DNA of 22,118 nucleotides, taken from contig CAYUEG010000055.1 of NCBI GenBank assembly GCA_964443245.1, positions 1 through 22,118 on the forward strand. Direction: 5' to 3'. Positions 7,090 to 15,258 of the stretch are shown one piece after another (position 1 is the first letter of the stretch; each line of letters starts with the position of its first letter). Both the position numbers and the translations under genes were made by a program. The notes under the pieces were generated by a model, which ran no database searches, had not been told where the DNA came from, and was given only the letters and a program-made list of their open reading frames with translations. This DNA comes from CANJDH01 sp964443245 (GTDB taxonomy: Bacteria > Pseudomonadota > Gammaproteobacteria > Burkholderiales > JAEUOS01).

Positions 7090-8979
7090 ATGACCATCCC
7101 AAACCAATCAGGTGCGACTCGCCCGACCGTCGCAGCCTTGACCATCTCGGCACTCGGGGTGGTATTTGGAGATATCGGCACCAGCCCGTTGTATGCCCTG
7201 AAAGAGGGCATGAGCCCCGCGCACGGCATTCCATTGACCGAAGCCTCGGTCTATGGCGTCTTGTCGCTGATTGTCTGGACGCTCACACTCGTGGTGAGCA
7301 TCAAGTACGCGCTGATCGTGATGCGTGCCGACAACCACGGAGAAGGGGGCATGCTGTCGATCATGTCCCTGGCCAGCAAGGGCTTGCCTGCCAACTCCAA
7401 GCGCCGCTTCGCCATCATCACGCTTTGCCTGATCGGTGCCTCGCTGTTTTATGGCGACAGTGTGGTGACACCGGCCATCTCGGTGATCTCTGCAGTCGAA
7501 GGGCTCGAGGTGGTCTCCCCCAGGCTCGCCCACTATGTACTGCCAATCGCCCTGGTGATCCTGTTTCTGCTGTTCTACGCGCAGAAGCTGGGGACGGGCA
7601 AGGTCGGAAAGCTCTTCGGTCCGATCACCATCCTGTGGTTCAGTTCGCTGGCAGCGGTGGGCCTCTACCAGATCGCGCTCAATCCTTCGGTATTGGTCGC
7701 GCTATCGCCAACGTACGCCATCAGTTTCATCATCAGCGACCCGGTCAAGAGCTTTGTCCTGCTGGGCTCGGTGTTCCTTGCCGTCACTGGTGTGGAGGCG
7801 TTGTATGCGGACATGGGGCATTTTGGCAAGAAGCCGATTCGCCTCGCCTGGTTCTTTGCCGTGTTTCCGGCCCTGGTCCTGAACTACTTTGGTCAGGGAG
7901 CCCTGCTGATCAGCAATCCGGCTGCCATCACGAATCCGTTTTACCTCGCGGTGCCGGAATGGGGCCGCGTTCCCATGGTGTTCCTCGCCACCGCAGCGAC
8001 GGTGATCGCATCGCAGGCCACGATCTCCGGGGCGTTCTCACTCACTTCGCAGGCCATGAAGCTGGGCTATACGCCGCGCATGCGCATTCTCTACACCTCT
8101 GCCACCGAAAAGGGACAGGTGTACGTACCGTTCATCAACTGGGCCGTATTCGCGCTGGTGGTCGTTCTGGTGCTGGTTTTCAAGACTTCAAGCAACATGG
8201 CCGCCGCGTACGGCATTGCCGTTGCCGGCACCATGGTCGTCACCTCGCTGATGGTCTCGATTGTGGCGGTGCGGATATGGAAATGGAAGCCGATTGCATA
8301 CATCCCCATGATCCTGGTGTTGCTGGTCATCGACTCCGGCTTCCTGTCTTCCAATCTGCTCAAGATTCCCGACGGCGGCTGGTTCCCTGCGGTGCTCGGC
8401 TTCCTGATCTACATGCTGCTGGTGACCTGGAAGCAAGGGCGGGCGCTGGTTTCGCGCCGCCTGTCGGAAGAGGCCCTCCCCCTGATCCCTTTCATCGAGA
8501 GCATTGCCATTGCGCCCCCTCATCGTGCCATGGGGACTTCCGTATTCATGACCACCTCCCCCAACATCGTGCCGCACGCCTTGCTCCATAACCTGAAACA
8601 CAATCAGGTATTGCATGAGCAGGTGGTGCTGTTGACGGTGGCAACGGAAGAAGTCCCCCGCGTGGACGCCGAGAAACGTCTCGCTGTGGACCTGCTTGAC
8701 GCCGGCTTTGTCCAGGTGATTGCGCATGTCGGGTACCAGGAAGACGTGGATATAGAGCAGATACTGACCAGTTGCGAGCGACGCGGGCTGCACATCGAAC
8801 CGATGCTCACCTCGTATTTCCTGTCGCGCGAAAACGTGATCCCGACCGAGATGCCGGGCATGGCGCTTTGGCGCGAGTACCTGTTCGTCTGGATGTACAA
8901 GAATGGTGCGCGCGCTTCCGATTTCTTCCGGATTCCCGCCAATCGTGTGGTCGAGCTTGGTACGCAGGTCGAGATTTGA
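7090..8979 (+). CDS. kup: Low-affinity potassium transporter Kup (K+/H+ symporter)
   Basis: 629 residues, the usual family length. The inner-membrane protein takes up potassium with protons. The first membrane helix carries the family signature G-D-I-G-T-S-P-L-Y at 27-35, followed by the conserved A-L-K-E. About twelve hydrophobic segments follow, up to roughly residue 450, then a soluble C-terminal domain of about 170 residues that ends in E-L-G-T-Q-V-E-I. N-H-G-E-G-G-M and Y-G-D-S-V-V-T-P-A-I-S-V-I-S-A-V-E-G are further family motifs. A GTG at 7045 would add 15 residues of low conservation; the ATG at 7090 matches where homologues begin, though its ribosome site is weak. A good promoter lies about 75-100 bases upstream. 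The gene is monocistronic or leads into the short leader before argD. Confidence 0.96.
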   Translation: MTIPNQSGATRPTVAALTISALGVVFGDIGTSPLYALKEGMSPAHGIPLTEASVYGVLSLIVWTLTLVVSIKYALIVMRADNHGEGGMLSIMSLASKGLPANSKRRFAIITLCLIGASLFYGDSVVTPAISVISAVEGLEVVSPRLAHYVLPIALVILFLLFYAQKLGTGKVGKLFGPITILWFSSLAAVGLYQIALNPSVLVALSPTYAISFIISDPVKSFVLLGSVFLAVTGVEALYADMGHFGKKPIRLAWFFAVFPALVLNYFGQGALLISNPAAITNPFYLAVPEWGRVPMVFLATAATVIASQATISGAFSLTSQAMKLGYTPRMRILYTSATEKGQVYVPFINWAVFALVVVLVLVFKTSSNMAAAYGIAVAGTMVVTSLMVSIVAVRIWKWKPIAYIPMILVLLVIDSGFLSSNLLKIPDGGWFPAVLGFLIYMLLVTWKQGRALVSRRLSEEALPLIPFIESIAIAPPHRAMGTSVFMTTSPNIVPHALLHNLKHNQVLHEQVVLLTVATEEVPRVDAEKRLAVDLLDAGFVQVIAHVGYQEDVDIEQILTSCERRGLHIEPMLTSYFLSRENVIPTEMPGMALWREYLFVWMYKNGARASDFFRIPANRVVELGTQVEI

Positions 8980-9005
8980 CAAGCGAGTCGGCAAGCCTGC
9001 ACAAT
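8976..9005 (+). promoter_or_regulatory. Promoter-like motif at the end of kup, upstream of the argD leader
   Basis: TTGACA (8976-8981, overlapping the kup stop codon), an 18-base spacer, then CACAAT (9000-9005). The predicted start of transcription is close to 9012. It would produce a leader of about 185 bases before argD that includes a terminator hairpin. Confidence 0.4.
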
Positions 9006-9136
9006 AGCCCTATGCCATACCTCTTCGCCTTCCAATCCGTTGCCGGCAACCAGTTCCGACGCAGCCGCTTTCGCCCTCGCGGCGCGCGCGTGCGTTCACG
9101 ACGATGACCCGTTCCCACAGTCCGTCAAGCACTCGT

Positions 9137-9167
9137 AGCCGCGCCAGACAGCGCGGCTTTTTCTTTT
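9137..9167 (+). terminator. Rho-independent terminator between kup and argD
   Basis: AGCCGCGC (9137-9144), a CAGACA loop, GCGCGGCT (9151-9158), and a T-rich run through 9167. The perfect 8-base stem and U-tract are typical. It ends transcription from kup, or acts as an attenuator for argD, whose start is only 32 bases further on. Confidence 0.8.
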
Positions 9168-9198
9168 AAGATGCAATCATTCTTCCAAAGGATTCGCA

Positions 9199-10416
9199 AT
9201 GAACTTCAAGGATTTCCCGGTCCAGGCGTTGATGGACATTACCTCCCGCCCTGAACTGGTCTTCGTCAGGGGCGAAGGCTCATGGCTATGGGACCATAAC
9301 GGCAAGAAGTATCTCGACTTCGTTCAGGGATGGGCGGTCAACTCTCTCGGACATTCGCCCAAGTGCGTTACTGAAGCCCTGATCGCGCAGGCACCCAAGC
9401 TGATCACTCCCAGCCCCGCTTTCTACAACGAGCCGTCCATCAAGCTGGCGCAGTTGCTATGTGCCAACTCCTGCTTTCACCGCGTCTTCTTTACCAGCAG
9501 TGGCGCCGAGGCCAACGAGGGCGCGATCAAGCTGGCGCGCAAATGGGGCAAGAAGTACAAGAACAACGCTTACGAGATCATCACCACGACAGGCAGCTTC
9601 CATGGCCGTACCATTGCCACCATGTCTGCCTCCGGCAAGCCCGGCTGGGACGTGATGTTTGCCCCCCAGGTTCCGGGTTTCCCGAAAGCCGAGTTGAACG
9701 ATTTGGCCTCCGTGGAAAAGCTGATCGGCGAGAAGACCGTCGCCATCATGCTTGAGCCGGTGCAAGGTGAAGGCGGCGTCAACTGCGCCACGCCGGAATT
9801 CATGCGGGGGTTGCGCGCCTTGTGCGACAAGCACAAGCTGCTGCTCATTTGCGATGAAGTACAGACCGGCATGGGCCGCCTCGGAACACTCTTCGGCTAC
9901 CAGCACTTCGGCGTGGAGCCGGACATCATGACATTGGGCAAGGGGATTGGCAGCGGCGTACCGCTCGGCGCCCTGCTAGCCAAAGCCGAAGCAGCCGTGT
10001 TTGAGCATGGCGACCAGGGCGGTACCTACAACGGCAATCCGCTGATGACGGCCGTCGGCGTGGCCGTCCTGGGAGAAATGTTGAAGCCCGGTTTTCTGGA
10101 ACACGTCAGGGCGATGGGCCAATACCTGAGTGAACGGCTGACGGCTCTTTCCCTGGAACTGGGACTGGGGGCAGAGCGCGGCATCGGCCTGTTGCGGGCG
10201 CTCGACCTGAAGGACGAAATCGGTGCAGCCGTAGTCTCACATGCGAGAGACCGACTGCAGGACGAATCAGGCTGGGCCAACATGGGCCTGCTGCTCAATT
10301 CCCCGCGCCCGGCGCTCCTGCGCTTCATGCCAGCCTTGAACCTGTCGCGCGCCGAAATTGACCAGATGCTGGAAGGCCTGCGCCTGACACTCAAGGCAGT
10401 ACGAAAAGCCGGCTGA
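9199..10416 (+). CDS. argD: Acetylornithine aminotransferase-like class III aminotransferase
   Basis: 405 residues. Class III PLP-dependent transaminases of this type convert N-acetylglutamate semialdehyde and glutamate to N-acetylornithine and 2-oxoglutarate in arginine synthesis. Some also act on ornithine, succinyldiaminopimelate or GABA. S-S-G-A-E-A-N-E-G-A-I-K at 100-111 binds the cofactor phosphate, D219 (C-D-E-V-Q-T-G) contacts the pyridine nitrogen, K248 (T-L-G-K-G-I-G) is the Schiff-base lysine and T276 (G-G-T-Y-N-G-N-P-L) comes from the neighbouring subunit. Homologues in Burkholderia annotated as acetylornithine transaminase are very similar in the first 200 residues as I recall them. 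AAGGA precedes the ATG at good spacing. The upstream region has a terminator and a promoter-like motif; no other arginine gene is nearby, so the exact substrate is not proved. Confidence 0.88.
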   Translation: MNFKDFPVQALMDITSRPELVFVRGEGSWLWDHNGKKYLDFVQGWAVNSLGHSPKCVTEALIAQAPKLITPSPAFYNEPSIKLAQLLCANSCFHRVFFTSSGAEANEGAIKLARKWGKKYKNNAYEIITTTGSFHGRTIATMSASGKPGWDVMFAPQVPGFPKAELNDLASVEKLIGEKTVAIMLEPVQGEGGVNCATPEFMRGLRALCDKHKLLLICDEVQTGMGRLGTLFGYQHFGVEPDIMTLGKGIGSGVPLGALLAKAEAAVFEHGDQGGTYNGNPLMTAVGVAVLGEMLKPGFLEHVRAMGQYLSERLTALSLELGLGAERGIGLLRALDLKDEIGAAVVSHARDRLQDESGWANMGLLLNSPRPALLRFMPALNLSRAEIDQMLEGLRLTLKAVRKAG

Positions 10417-10512
10417 GCCAGCCGGTCACTGCCACTCAAGGCCATGCGATGAAGCAACCGCGTCGCGCCCTTGCCTGGCTTGCTGCCAAGGCGCCATGGT
10501 CACCGGAACATC

Positions 10513-10545
10513 TGCGGAGAATGGCTCCAGAAGCCATTCTCCGCA
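10513..10545. terminator. Perfect 14-base-pair hairpin between convergent argD and prpE
   Basis: TGCGGAGAATGGCT (10513-10526), loop CCAGA, AGCCATTCTCCGCA (10532-10545). It sits between two convergent genes, as a bidirectional terminator would. Neither side has a U-rich tract, so it may instead stabilise mRNA 3' ends. Confidence 0.55.
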
Positions 10546-10554
10546 AGTTCTCAC

Positions 10555-12450
10555 TCACCCAGGCTTGACTGCATCCTGTACCTGCGCCAACGCAGACTGA
10601 TCTTCGATCGTTGTCAGGTCGCCAGGATCGCGCCCTTCACAGATTGCCTGGATCGAGCGACGCAGCACCTTGCCGGAGCGCGTCTTGGGCAGCATGGTCA
10701 CAAAATGGACTCGGTGCGGGCGGGCGATGGCACCGAGCTGGGAATCGACCAGCTTCATCACCTCGCCTTCGAGCTTCATGCGCGCATCCACTGTGGCAAT
10801 CGCATTGGCGTCCTTCACCACCGCGAAGCCGATGGGCACCTGCCCCTTGAGCTGATCGGCCACGCCCACCACAGCGACCTCGGCAATGCCGCTATGTGAA
10901 GAAATCGACTCTTCGATTTCACGCGTACCAAGGCGATGGCCGGCCACATTGATCACGTCGTCCGTGCGGCCGAGGATGAAGTAGCAACCATCCTCATCGC
11001 GGATGCCCCAATCGAAGGTGGAGTAGACCTGCTTGCCCGGCACACTGTCGAAATAGGTTTTGACAAAGCGCTCGTCATCGCCCCAGATTGTGCTCATGCA
11101 ACCAGGCGGCAGGGGCGGCACGATGGCCACCACCCCCTTCTCGTTGATGCCCACCTCTTCGCCGGTGCTTTCATGCAGCAGCTTGACGTTGTAGCCGTAC
11201 ATCGGCATGCCGGGGCTGCCGAACTTGCGCGGCTTGTCCTCGATACCCATCGGGTAAGTCAGGATCGGCCAGCCGGTTTCGGTTTGCCAGTAGTTGTCCA
11301 CCACCGGGCGCCCGAGGCTATCGGCGATCCAGCGCGAGGTTGGCTCGTCGAGCGGCTCGCCGGCCAGCCAGAGCGTCTTGAGCGAGGACAGATCGTACTT
11401 GGAGAGGTAGGCCGGATCCTGCTTCTTGAGCACACGGATGGCCGTCGGCGCGCTGAACATCACGCTCACCTTGTAGTCCTGCACAATCTTCCAGAGAATG
11501 CCGCCATCCGGTCGCACCGGCGTCCCTTCGTACATGATGGTGGCCATGCCCGCAATCAGCGGCCCGTAGATGATGTACGAGTGCCCGACCACCCAACCGA
11601 TGTCCGAAGTCGAGAAATAGGTCTCGCCAGCCTGGCCGCAGTAGATGTGCTTCATCGACGCGGCCAGCGCTACCGCATAGCCTCCGGTGTCCCGTTGCAC
11701 GCCCTTGGGCCGGCCCGTCGTCCCGCTGGTGTACAGGATGTAGGAAGGTTCCGATGATTCGAGCCATTCGCACGGCACCTGTGCGCCGGCATGCTGCGCA
11801 GCCAGGGTAGCCCAGTCCTCATCACGTCCGGCGACCATCGGCATGTCGGCGAGCTTGCGGTTGAACATCAGGACTTTCGCCGGCTTGTGGCTGGAAAGCC
11901 TGATGGCCTCGTCCAGCAAGCCCTTGTAAGGCACGACCTTGCCGGCGCGGGATCCGGCATCTGCCGAAATGATCAGCCGCGGCTCGGCATCTTCGATGCG
12001 CGAAGCCAGCGAATGCGAGGCGAAACCGCCGAATACCACCGAATGGATCGCCCCGATCCGCGCACAGGCCAGCATCGCAAAGGCCGCCTCGGCAATCATC
12101 GGCATGTAGATGAGGACACGGTCTCCCTTGCCGACCCCGAGTGCCTTGAGCATGGCCGCCGCCCGATTTACCTCATTGTGGAGTTGGCGGAACGAATAGG
12201 TGGTCTCCACGCCGGTCTCGGTCGAGATGTAGATCAGCGCCGGCTTGTCAGCCTGTGTCGTCAGCCAGCGGTCGACCGCGTTGTGGCACAGGTTGGTGGT
12301 GCCACCGACAAACCACCTGGCAAAGGGCGGGCGTGAAAAATCGCAGGTTGCGCGCGGTTTTTCCTGCCAGTCAATCAACCCGGCCTGCTCCGACCAGAAC
12401 CCGTCGCGATCCTTCATGGACCGCGCATGAAACGCTTCAAACGCTGTCAT
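10555..12450 (-). CDS. prpE: Propionyl-CoA synthetase PrpE
   Basis: 631 residues from the ATG at 12448-12450; a GTG immediately upstream is the alternative. This cytosolic acyl-CoA synthetase activates propionate to propionyl-CoA via an adenylate, feeding the methylcitrate cycle or carboxylation to methylmalonyl-CoA. The AMP-binding motif Y-T-S-G-T-T-G-R-P-K-G is at 240-250, W-Q-T-E-T-G-W-P at 388-395, and the hinge and ligand region G-R-T-D-D-V-I-N-V-A-G-H-R at 494-506. The catalytic Lys594 is in P-K-T-R-S-G-K; in Salmonella the equivalent lysine is switched off by acetylation. Acetyl-CoA synthetases are close relatives, but the length and motif spacing fit PrpE better. GGGGGAG lies just before the start, in the 14 bases after the response-regulator stop, so the two genes are probably one operon. 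Confidence 0.92.
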   Translation of the reverse strand: MTAFEAFHARSMKDRDGFWSEQAGLIDWQEKPRATCDFSRPPFARWFVGGTTNLCHNAVDRWLTTQADKPALIYISTETGVETTYSFRQLHNEVNRAAAMLKALGVGKGDRVLIYMPMIAEAAFAMLACARIGAIHSVVFGGFASHSLASRIEDAEPRLIISADAGSRAGKVVPYKGLLDEAIRLSSHKPAKVLMFNRKLADMPMVAGRDEDWATLAAQHAGAQVPCEWLESSEPSYILYTSGTTGRPKGVQRDTGGYAVALAASMKHIYCGQAGETYFSTSDIGWVVGHSYIIYGPLIAGMATIMYEGTPVRPDGGILWKIVQDYKVSVMFSAPTAIRVLKKQDPAYLSKYDLSSLKTLWLAGEPLDEPTSRWIADSLGRPVVDNYWQTETGWPILTYPMGIEDKPRKFGSPGMPMYGYNVKLLHESTGEEVGINEKGVVAIVPPLPPGCMSTIWGDDERFVKTYFDSVPGKQVYSTFDWGIRDEDGCYFILGRTDDVINVAGHRLGTREIEESISSHSGIAEVAVVGVADQLKGQVPIGFAVVKDANAIATVDARMKLEGEVMKLVDSQLGAIARPHRVHFVTMLPKTRSGKVLRRSIQAICEGRDPGDLTTIEDQSALAQVQDAVKPG

Positions 12451-12464
12451 CACTCCCCCGTGCG

Positions 12465-13643
12465 CTACGTGCCGTCGCCAGCCTTCGCTTTCTCGATTAC
12501 GCGCTGCACCCGCACCTCTGCCGAGATGTTGGCGTCGCTTTCAAACACTTCGTCGCAAAACCGCACCAGCGGGTAGATCCGACGCGCCAGTTCGACCGCA
12601 TACGGCGCAAGGGCTGCGGCCCTGCCGTCGGCCAGCATCGCCAGCGCATCGTCCAGAGAAGGTGTGGTTCGCGCCAGTTGCGGCACCGGTTTCACCTTGA
12701 CCGCCTCTTCAAATATCAGGCGATCGCCCCCCGCATTCTGGGCCAACTGCATGCGCCGCTGCGCGATCACGAGCAGGTCGGCAAAGCTTTCCACTGTCTC
12801 GGCCGAGCTGTCACACGCACCAATGCTCGCCGAGATGCGCACGCTCTCGCCCTGCCAGGTGATGCGTGCGCCGCGAATCTCTTCGCCGATGCGCTGGGAA
12901 AAACGGACAGCAGACTCGCCGGTCGTGCCCGGTGACATGATGCCGAACTCGGCAACACCGGTGCGCGCCACGCAATCCTCCTTGCGCATGCGCGAATCGA
13001 GCAGCCGCGCAACGGCCACCAGAATCTGGTTGGCAACAGTGACGCCCACTTTGCCGCGCAGGGCCTCAAAATTGTCCAGCCCCAAACGCAGCACGGCGAC
13101 CGGCGTGTTGTGCCGGCGCGCATACGAGTACATGGCCGAGCCCTGCTTGACCAGAAACCCCATGGTGTACAGCTGGGTCAGCGGATCGGTGGTCGCCTGC
13201 TCGGCCAGCATGACCCGGCTGGCATCGAGTTCTTCCTTGGTACGCGCCAGGTCGGACAAGGCCTCCAGGCGCGCCAGCAACTCCGCCTTGCCAATGCCTT
13301 TGGTGATGAAATCGGATGCACCGAGTTCGGATGCGCGCTTGCGCTCGGTCTCTTCTTCACTGCCGGAAATCATCAGCACCGGGATGTCTCGAATGCGGGA
13401 CAGCTTGGAGGCCCGGATGCGCTCAAGGAGAGCGTACCCATCGACCACCGGCATGGACAGGTCGGAGATCACCACCTGAATGCCCGGGTCTTCCAGCAGC
13501 AGCTTCCAGCCGGCCTCCCCGTTCTCCGCTTCCCGCACATCGTAGGCATCCTTTACCGTTTTTGCGATGGAGGCCCTCACCATGCGCGAATCATCCACGA
13601 TCAGCACGCATGGAGGCTTGGTCTTGACTTCGTTTGCGGCCAT
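12465..13643 (-). CDS. Response regulator with a degenerate GGDEF domain
   Basis: 392 residues. Residues 10-130 are a receiver domain with acidic pocket D17/D18, phosphoacceptor D61 (I-S-D-L-S-M-P) and Lys115. A short coiled linker (about 130-150) leads to a GGDEF-type fold (about 150-315) that starts with T-D-P-L-T-Q-L-Y. The signature loop reads G-V-A-E-F at 229-233 instead of G-G-D-E-F, and the upstream D-x-D-x-F segment is L-D-N-F at 189-192. Loss of the metal- and GTP-binding residues argues against diguanylate cyclase activity; it may bind a nucleotide or a partner protein. Residues 320-392 are an extra helical tail that I do not recognise. AAGGGG at 7 bases supports the start. It precedes prpE by 14 bases. 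No histidine kinase is adjacent, although the gap lies just upstream. Confidence 0.88.
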   Translation of the reverse strand: MAANEVKTKPPCVLIVDDSRMVRASIAKTVKDAYDVREAENGEAGWKLLLEDPGIQVVISDLSMPVVDGYALLERIRASKLSRIRDIPVLMISGSEEETERKRASELGASDFITKGIGKAELLARLEALSDLARTKEELDASRVMLAEQATTDPLTQLYTMGFLVKQGSAMYSYARRHNTPVAVLRLGLDNFEALRGKVGVTVANQILVAVARLLDSRMRKEDCVARTGVAEFGIMSPGTTGESAVRFSQRIGEEIRGARITWQGESVRISASIGACDSSAETVESFADLLVIAQRRMQLAQNAGGDRLIFEEAVKVKPVPQLARTTPSLDDALAMLADGRAAALAPYAVELARRIYPLVRFCDEVFESDANISAEVRVQRVIEKAKAGDGT

Positions 13644-13765
13644 CGGCTACCCCTTCCACTCTACGGCACCAGCCTTACGCGCCCCTGACGCGACTCACCC
13701 CGGTATGCACAACCATCCACGGTGCCAGAGACACCCTTACGGACCGCACGCTGCAGTGTGCCCTG

Positions 13766-13865
13766 NNNNNNNNNNNNNNNNNNNNNNNNNNNNNNNNNNN
13801 NNNNNNNNNNNNNNNNNNNNNNNNNNNNNNNNNNNNNNNNNNNNNNNNNNNNNNNNNNNNNNNNN
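13766..13865. other. Assembly gap (100 N)
   Basis: A second run of exactly 100 N. It removes the N-terminal half of the NlpC/P60 gene on its right. The 122 bases between it and the response regulator hold no recognisable gene. Confidence 0.98.
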
Positions 13866-14132
13866 CTGTACCGAGACATTCTGGGATTCCAGCTACCGCG
13901 CAGCGCTCACCAGATCTGGCAATTCGGACGCACAGTGGAACGCACCATGCTGAGGCCGGGAGACCTGGTGTTCTACAACACCATGCGCCGCCCTTACTCT
14001 CACGTCGGGCTCTTTCTGGGCGAGGACACCTTCGTGCATGCGCCCGCATCCGGCGGCCGGGTGCGGACCGAAAACATGGGTGATCGATACTGGGCGGCGC
14101 GCTGGAACGGCGCCAAGCGCGTCGTGCCTTAG
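13866..14132 (+). CDS. NlpC/P60-family peptidoglycan endopeptidase (C-terminal 88 residues)
   Basis: Only the C-terminal part is present. After L-P-R-S-A-H-Q comes L-R-P-G-D-L-V-F-Y-N-T and then S-H-V-G-L-F-L-G-E with the catalytic histidine. F-V-H-A-P-A-S-G-G supplies the third polar residue of the triad, and the domain ends Y-W-A-A-R-W. This order is that of Spr/MepS- and NlpC-type cysteine peptidases, which cut peptide cross-links in the cell wall. The D-C-S-G-F motif with the nucleophile and any signal peptide must be in the gap. Sequence left of the gap does not encode a convincing signal peptide in a matching frame, so the gap is probably longer than 100 bases. The gene converges on a hydroxyacid dehydrogenase. 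Confidence 0.85.
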   Translation: MYRDILGFQLPRSAHQIWQFGRTVERTMLRPGDLVFYNTMRRPYSHVGLFLGEDTFVHAPASGGRVRTENMGDRYWAARWNGAKRVVP

Positions 14133-14185
14133 CTTCGCCCCGGCGACCACCGAAGCGGGGCCGCACCTCAACCGGACCGCAAACC

Positions 14186-15154
14186 TCAGGCCTTCAGGAC
14201 TTCCGGATTGGCAATGTTCTTCGGCATGCCTTGCGCATACGCCAGAATGTTGCTGAACGCATCGCCGTAATACATCTCGTAGTTGCTGCGTTCGACATAG
14301 CCCAGGTGAGGAGTGCACACGACATTGGGCATCGCGAGCAGGGGATGCGTTGCGCCCAGCACCGGCTCTGCCTCATACACATCAACCGCCGCCAGGCCGG
14401 GACGGCCCGCCCTCAGGGCGTTCACCAGGGCGTCGGCCTCGATCAGCTCGGCCCGACTGGTGTTGACGAGGAGGGCATCGGTTTTCATGCGCGCCAAGTC
14501 GGCCGCCTTGACCAGACCACGCGTGTCGGCATTCAGGCGCACGTGCAAGGTCACAATGTCGCTGTCTGCAAAAAAGGCTTCGCGCGAAGGTGCAACCTCA
14601 AATCCATCAGCCCTGGCGGCCGCCACGGATCCTTCACGTCCCCATACCCAGACCTGCATGCCGAAGGCCTTGCCATAGCCGGCAACGATCTTGCCAATTT
14701 TTCCGTAGGCCCATACCCCCAGACGCTTGCCCTTGACCTGCCGGCCCAGCGTGTGCTGCCACAAGCCGCCCTTCAGTCGCGCCACCTCCTGCGGCAAATG
14801 ACGCATGGCCGCCAGCAGCAACGCCCATGTCAGTTCCGCCGTCGCGGTCGGGCCACCGCTACCTTCAGCGACCGCGACGCCACGCGCCGTGCAATCGGCA
14901 ACCTTGATGTGGTTCGATACCTTGCCGGTCTGGCTGATGATCTTCAGCTTCGGCATGCGGGCCAGAAGGGCCGGCGTGATAGCCGTGCGCTCGCGCGTCA
15001 GGACCAGCGCCTCGGCATCTGCAAAACGCGCAGCCAGTGTATCGATGTCTGCGACCGTATCGTTGTAGATGGTGACCTGATGACCACTCAACAGCTTGAA
15101 GGCATCAAGATGACGGACGCAATCCTGATAATCATCCGGGATGACAATGTGCAT
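14186..15154 (-). CDS. D-2-hydroxyacid dehydrogenase family protein
   Basis: 322 residues. The family interconverts D-2-hydroxyacids and 2-oxoacids with NAD(P). The N-terminal half ends in the G-G-P-T-A-T-A-E-L-T-W helix (100-110). The nucleotide-binding loop is at 146-154 (G-V-W-A-Y-G-K-I-G), where alanine replaces the first glycine of the usual G-x-G-x-x-G. Catalytic residues are Arg234 (N-T-S-R-A-E-L), Glu263 (D-V-Y-E-A-E-P) and His283 (T-P-H-L-G-Y). The subgroup is sometimes annotated as phosphoglycerate dehydrogenase-like, but the 322-residue length and lack of an ACT domain exclude SerA proper. Its 5' end is divergent from dut with 104 bases between; AAGAGA is a weak ribosome site. The substrate is unknown. 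Confidence 0.88.
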   Translation of the reverse strand: MHIVIPDDYQDCVRHLDAFKLLSGHQVTIYNDTVADIDTLAARFADAEALVLTRERTAITPALLARMPKLKIISQTGKVSNHIKVADCTARGVAVAEGSGGPTATAELTWALLLAAMRHLPQEVARLKGGLWQHTLGRQVKGKRLGVWAYGKIGKIVAGYGKAFGMQVWVWGREGSVAAARADGFEVAPSREAFFADSDIVTLHVRLNADTRGLVKAADLARMKTDALLVNTSRAELIEADALVNALRAGRPGLAAVDVYEAEPVLGATHPLLAMPNVVCTPHLGYVERSNYEMYYGDAFSNILAYAQGMPKNIANPEVLKA

Positions 15155-15216
15155 GAGATTCTCTTATTGGAAAAATGGAAAGGCGACATCGAGTCGCATG
15201 TGCAGCGCCCCACCGC

Positions 15217-15222
15217 TACAAT
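15217..15222 (+). promoter_or_regulatory. Possible -10 element for dut
   Basis: TACAAT lies 37 bases upstream of the dut ATG. The -35 region at the right distance is poor, so this is a tentative promoter for a short leader of about 30 bases. Confidence 0.3.
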
Positions 15223-15258
15223 CGCGCCCCGACATTCTATGCTTTCAATGCCATCTCG

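Noticed and set aside
9012..9107. 31-codon Arg-rich ORF as a confident gene
   Set aside because: It has no ribosome site and no recognisable relative; it is kept only as part of the attenuator hypothesis.
13661..13765. Minus-strand frame ending 18 bases before the response regulator, possibly the tail of an upstream gene
   Set aside because: The visible 34 residues match nothing I recognise and the rest is in the gap, so it cannot be called.
14132..14156. Inverted GCTTCG / CGAAGC repeat between the NlpC/P60 and dehydrogenase genes
   Set aside because: Six-base arms with a 13-base spacer and no U-tract are too weak to call a terminator in GC-rich DNA.
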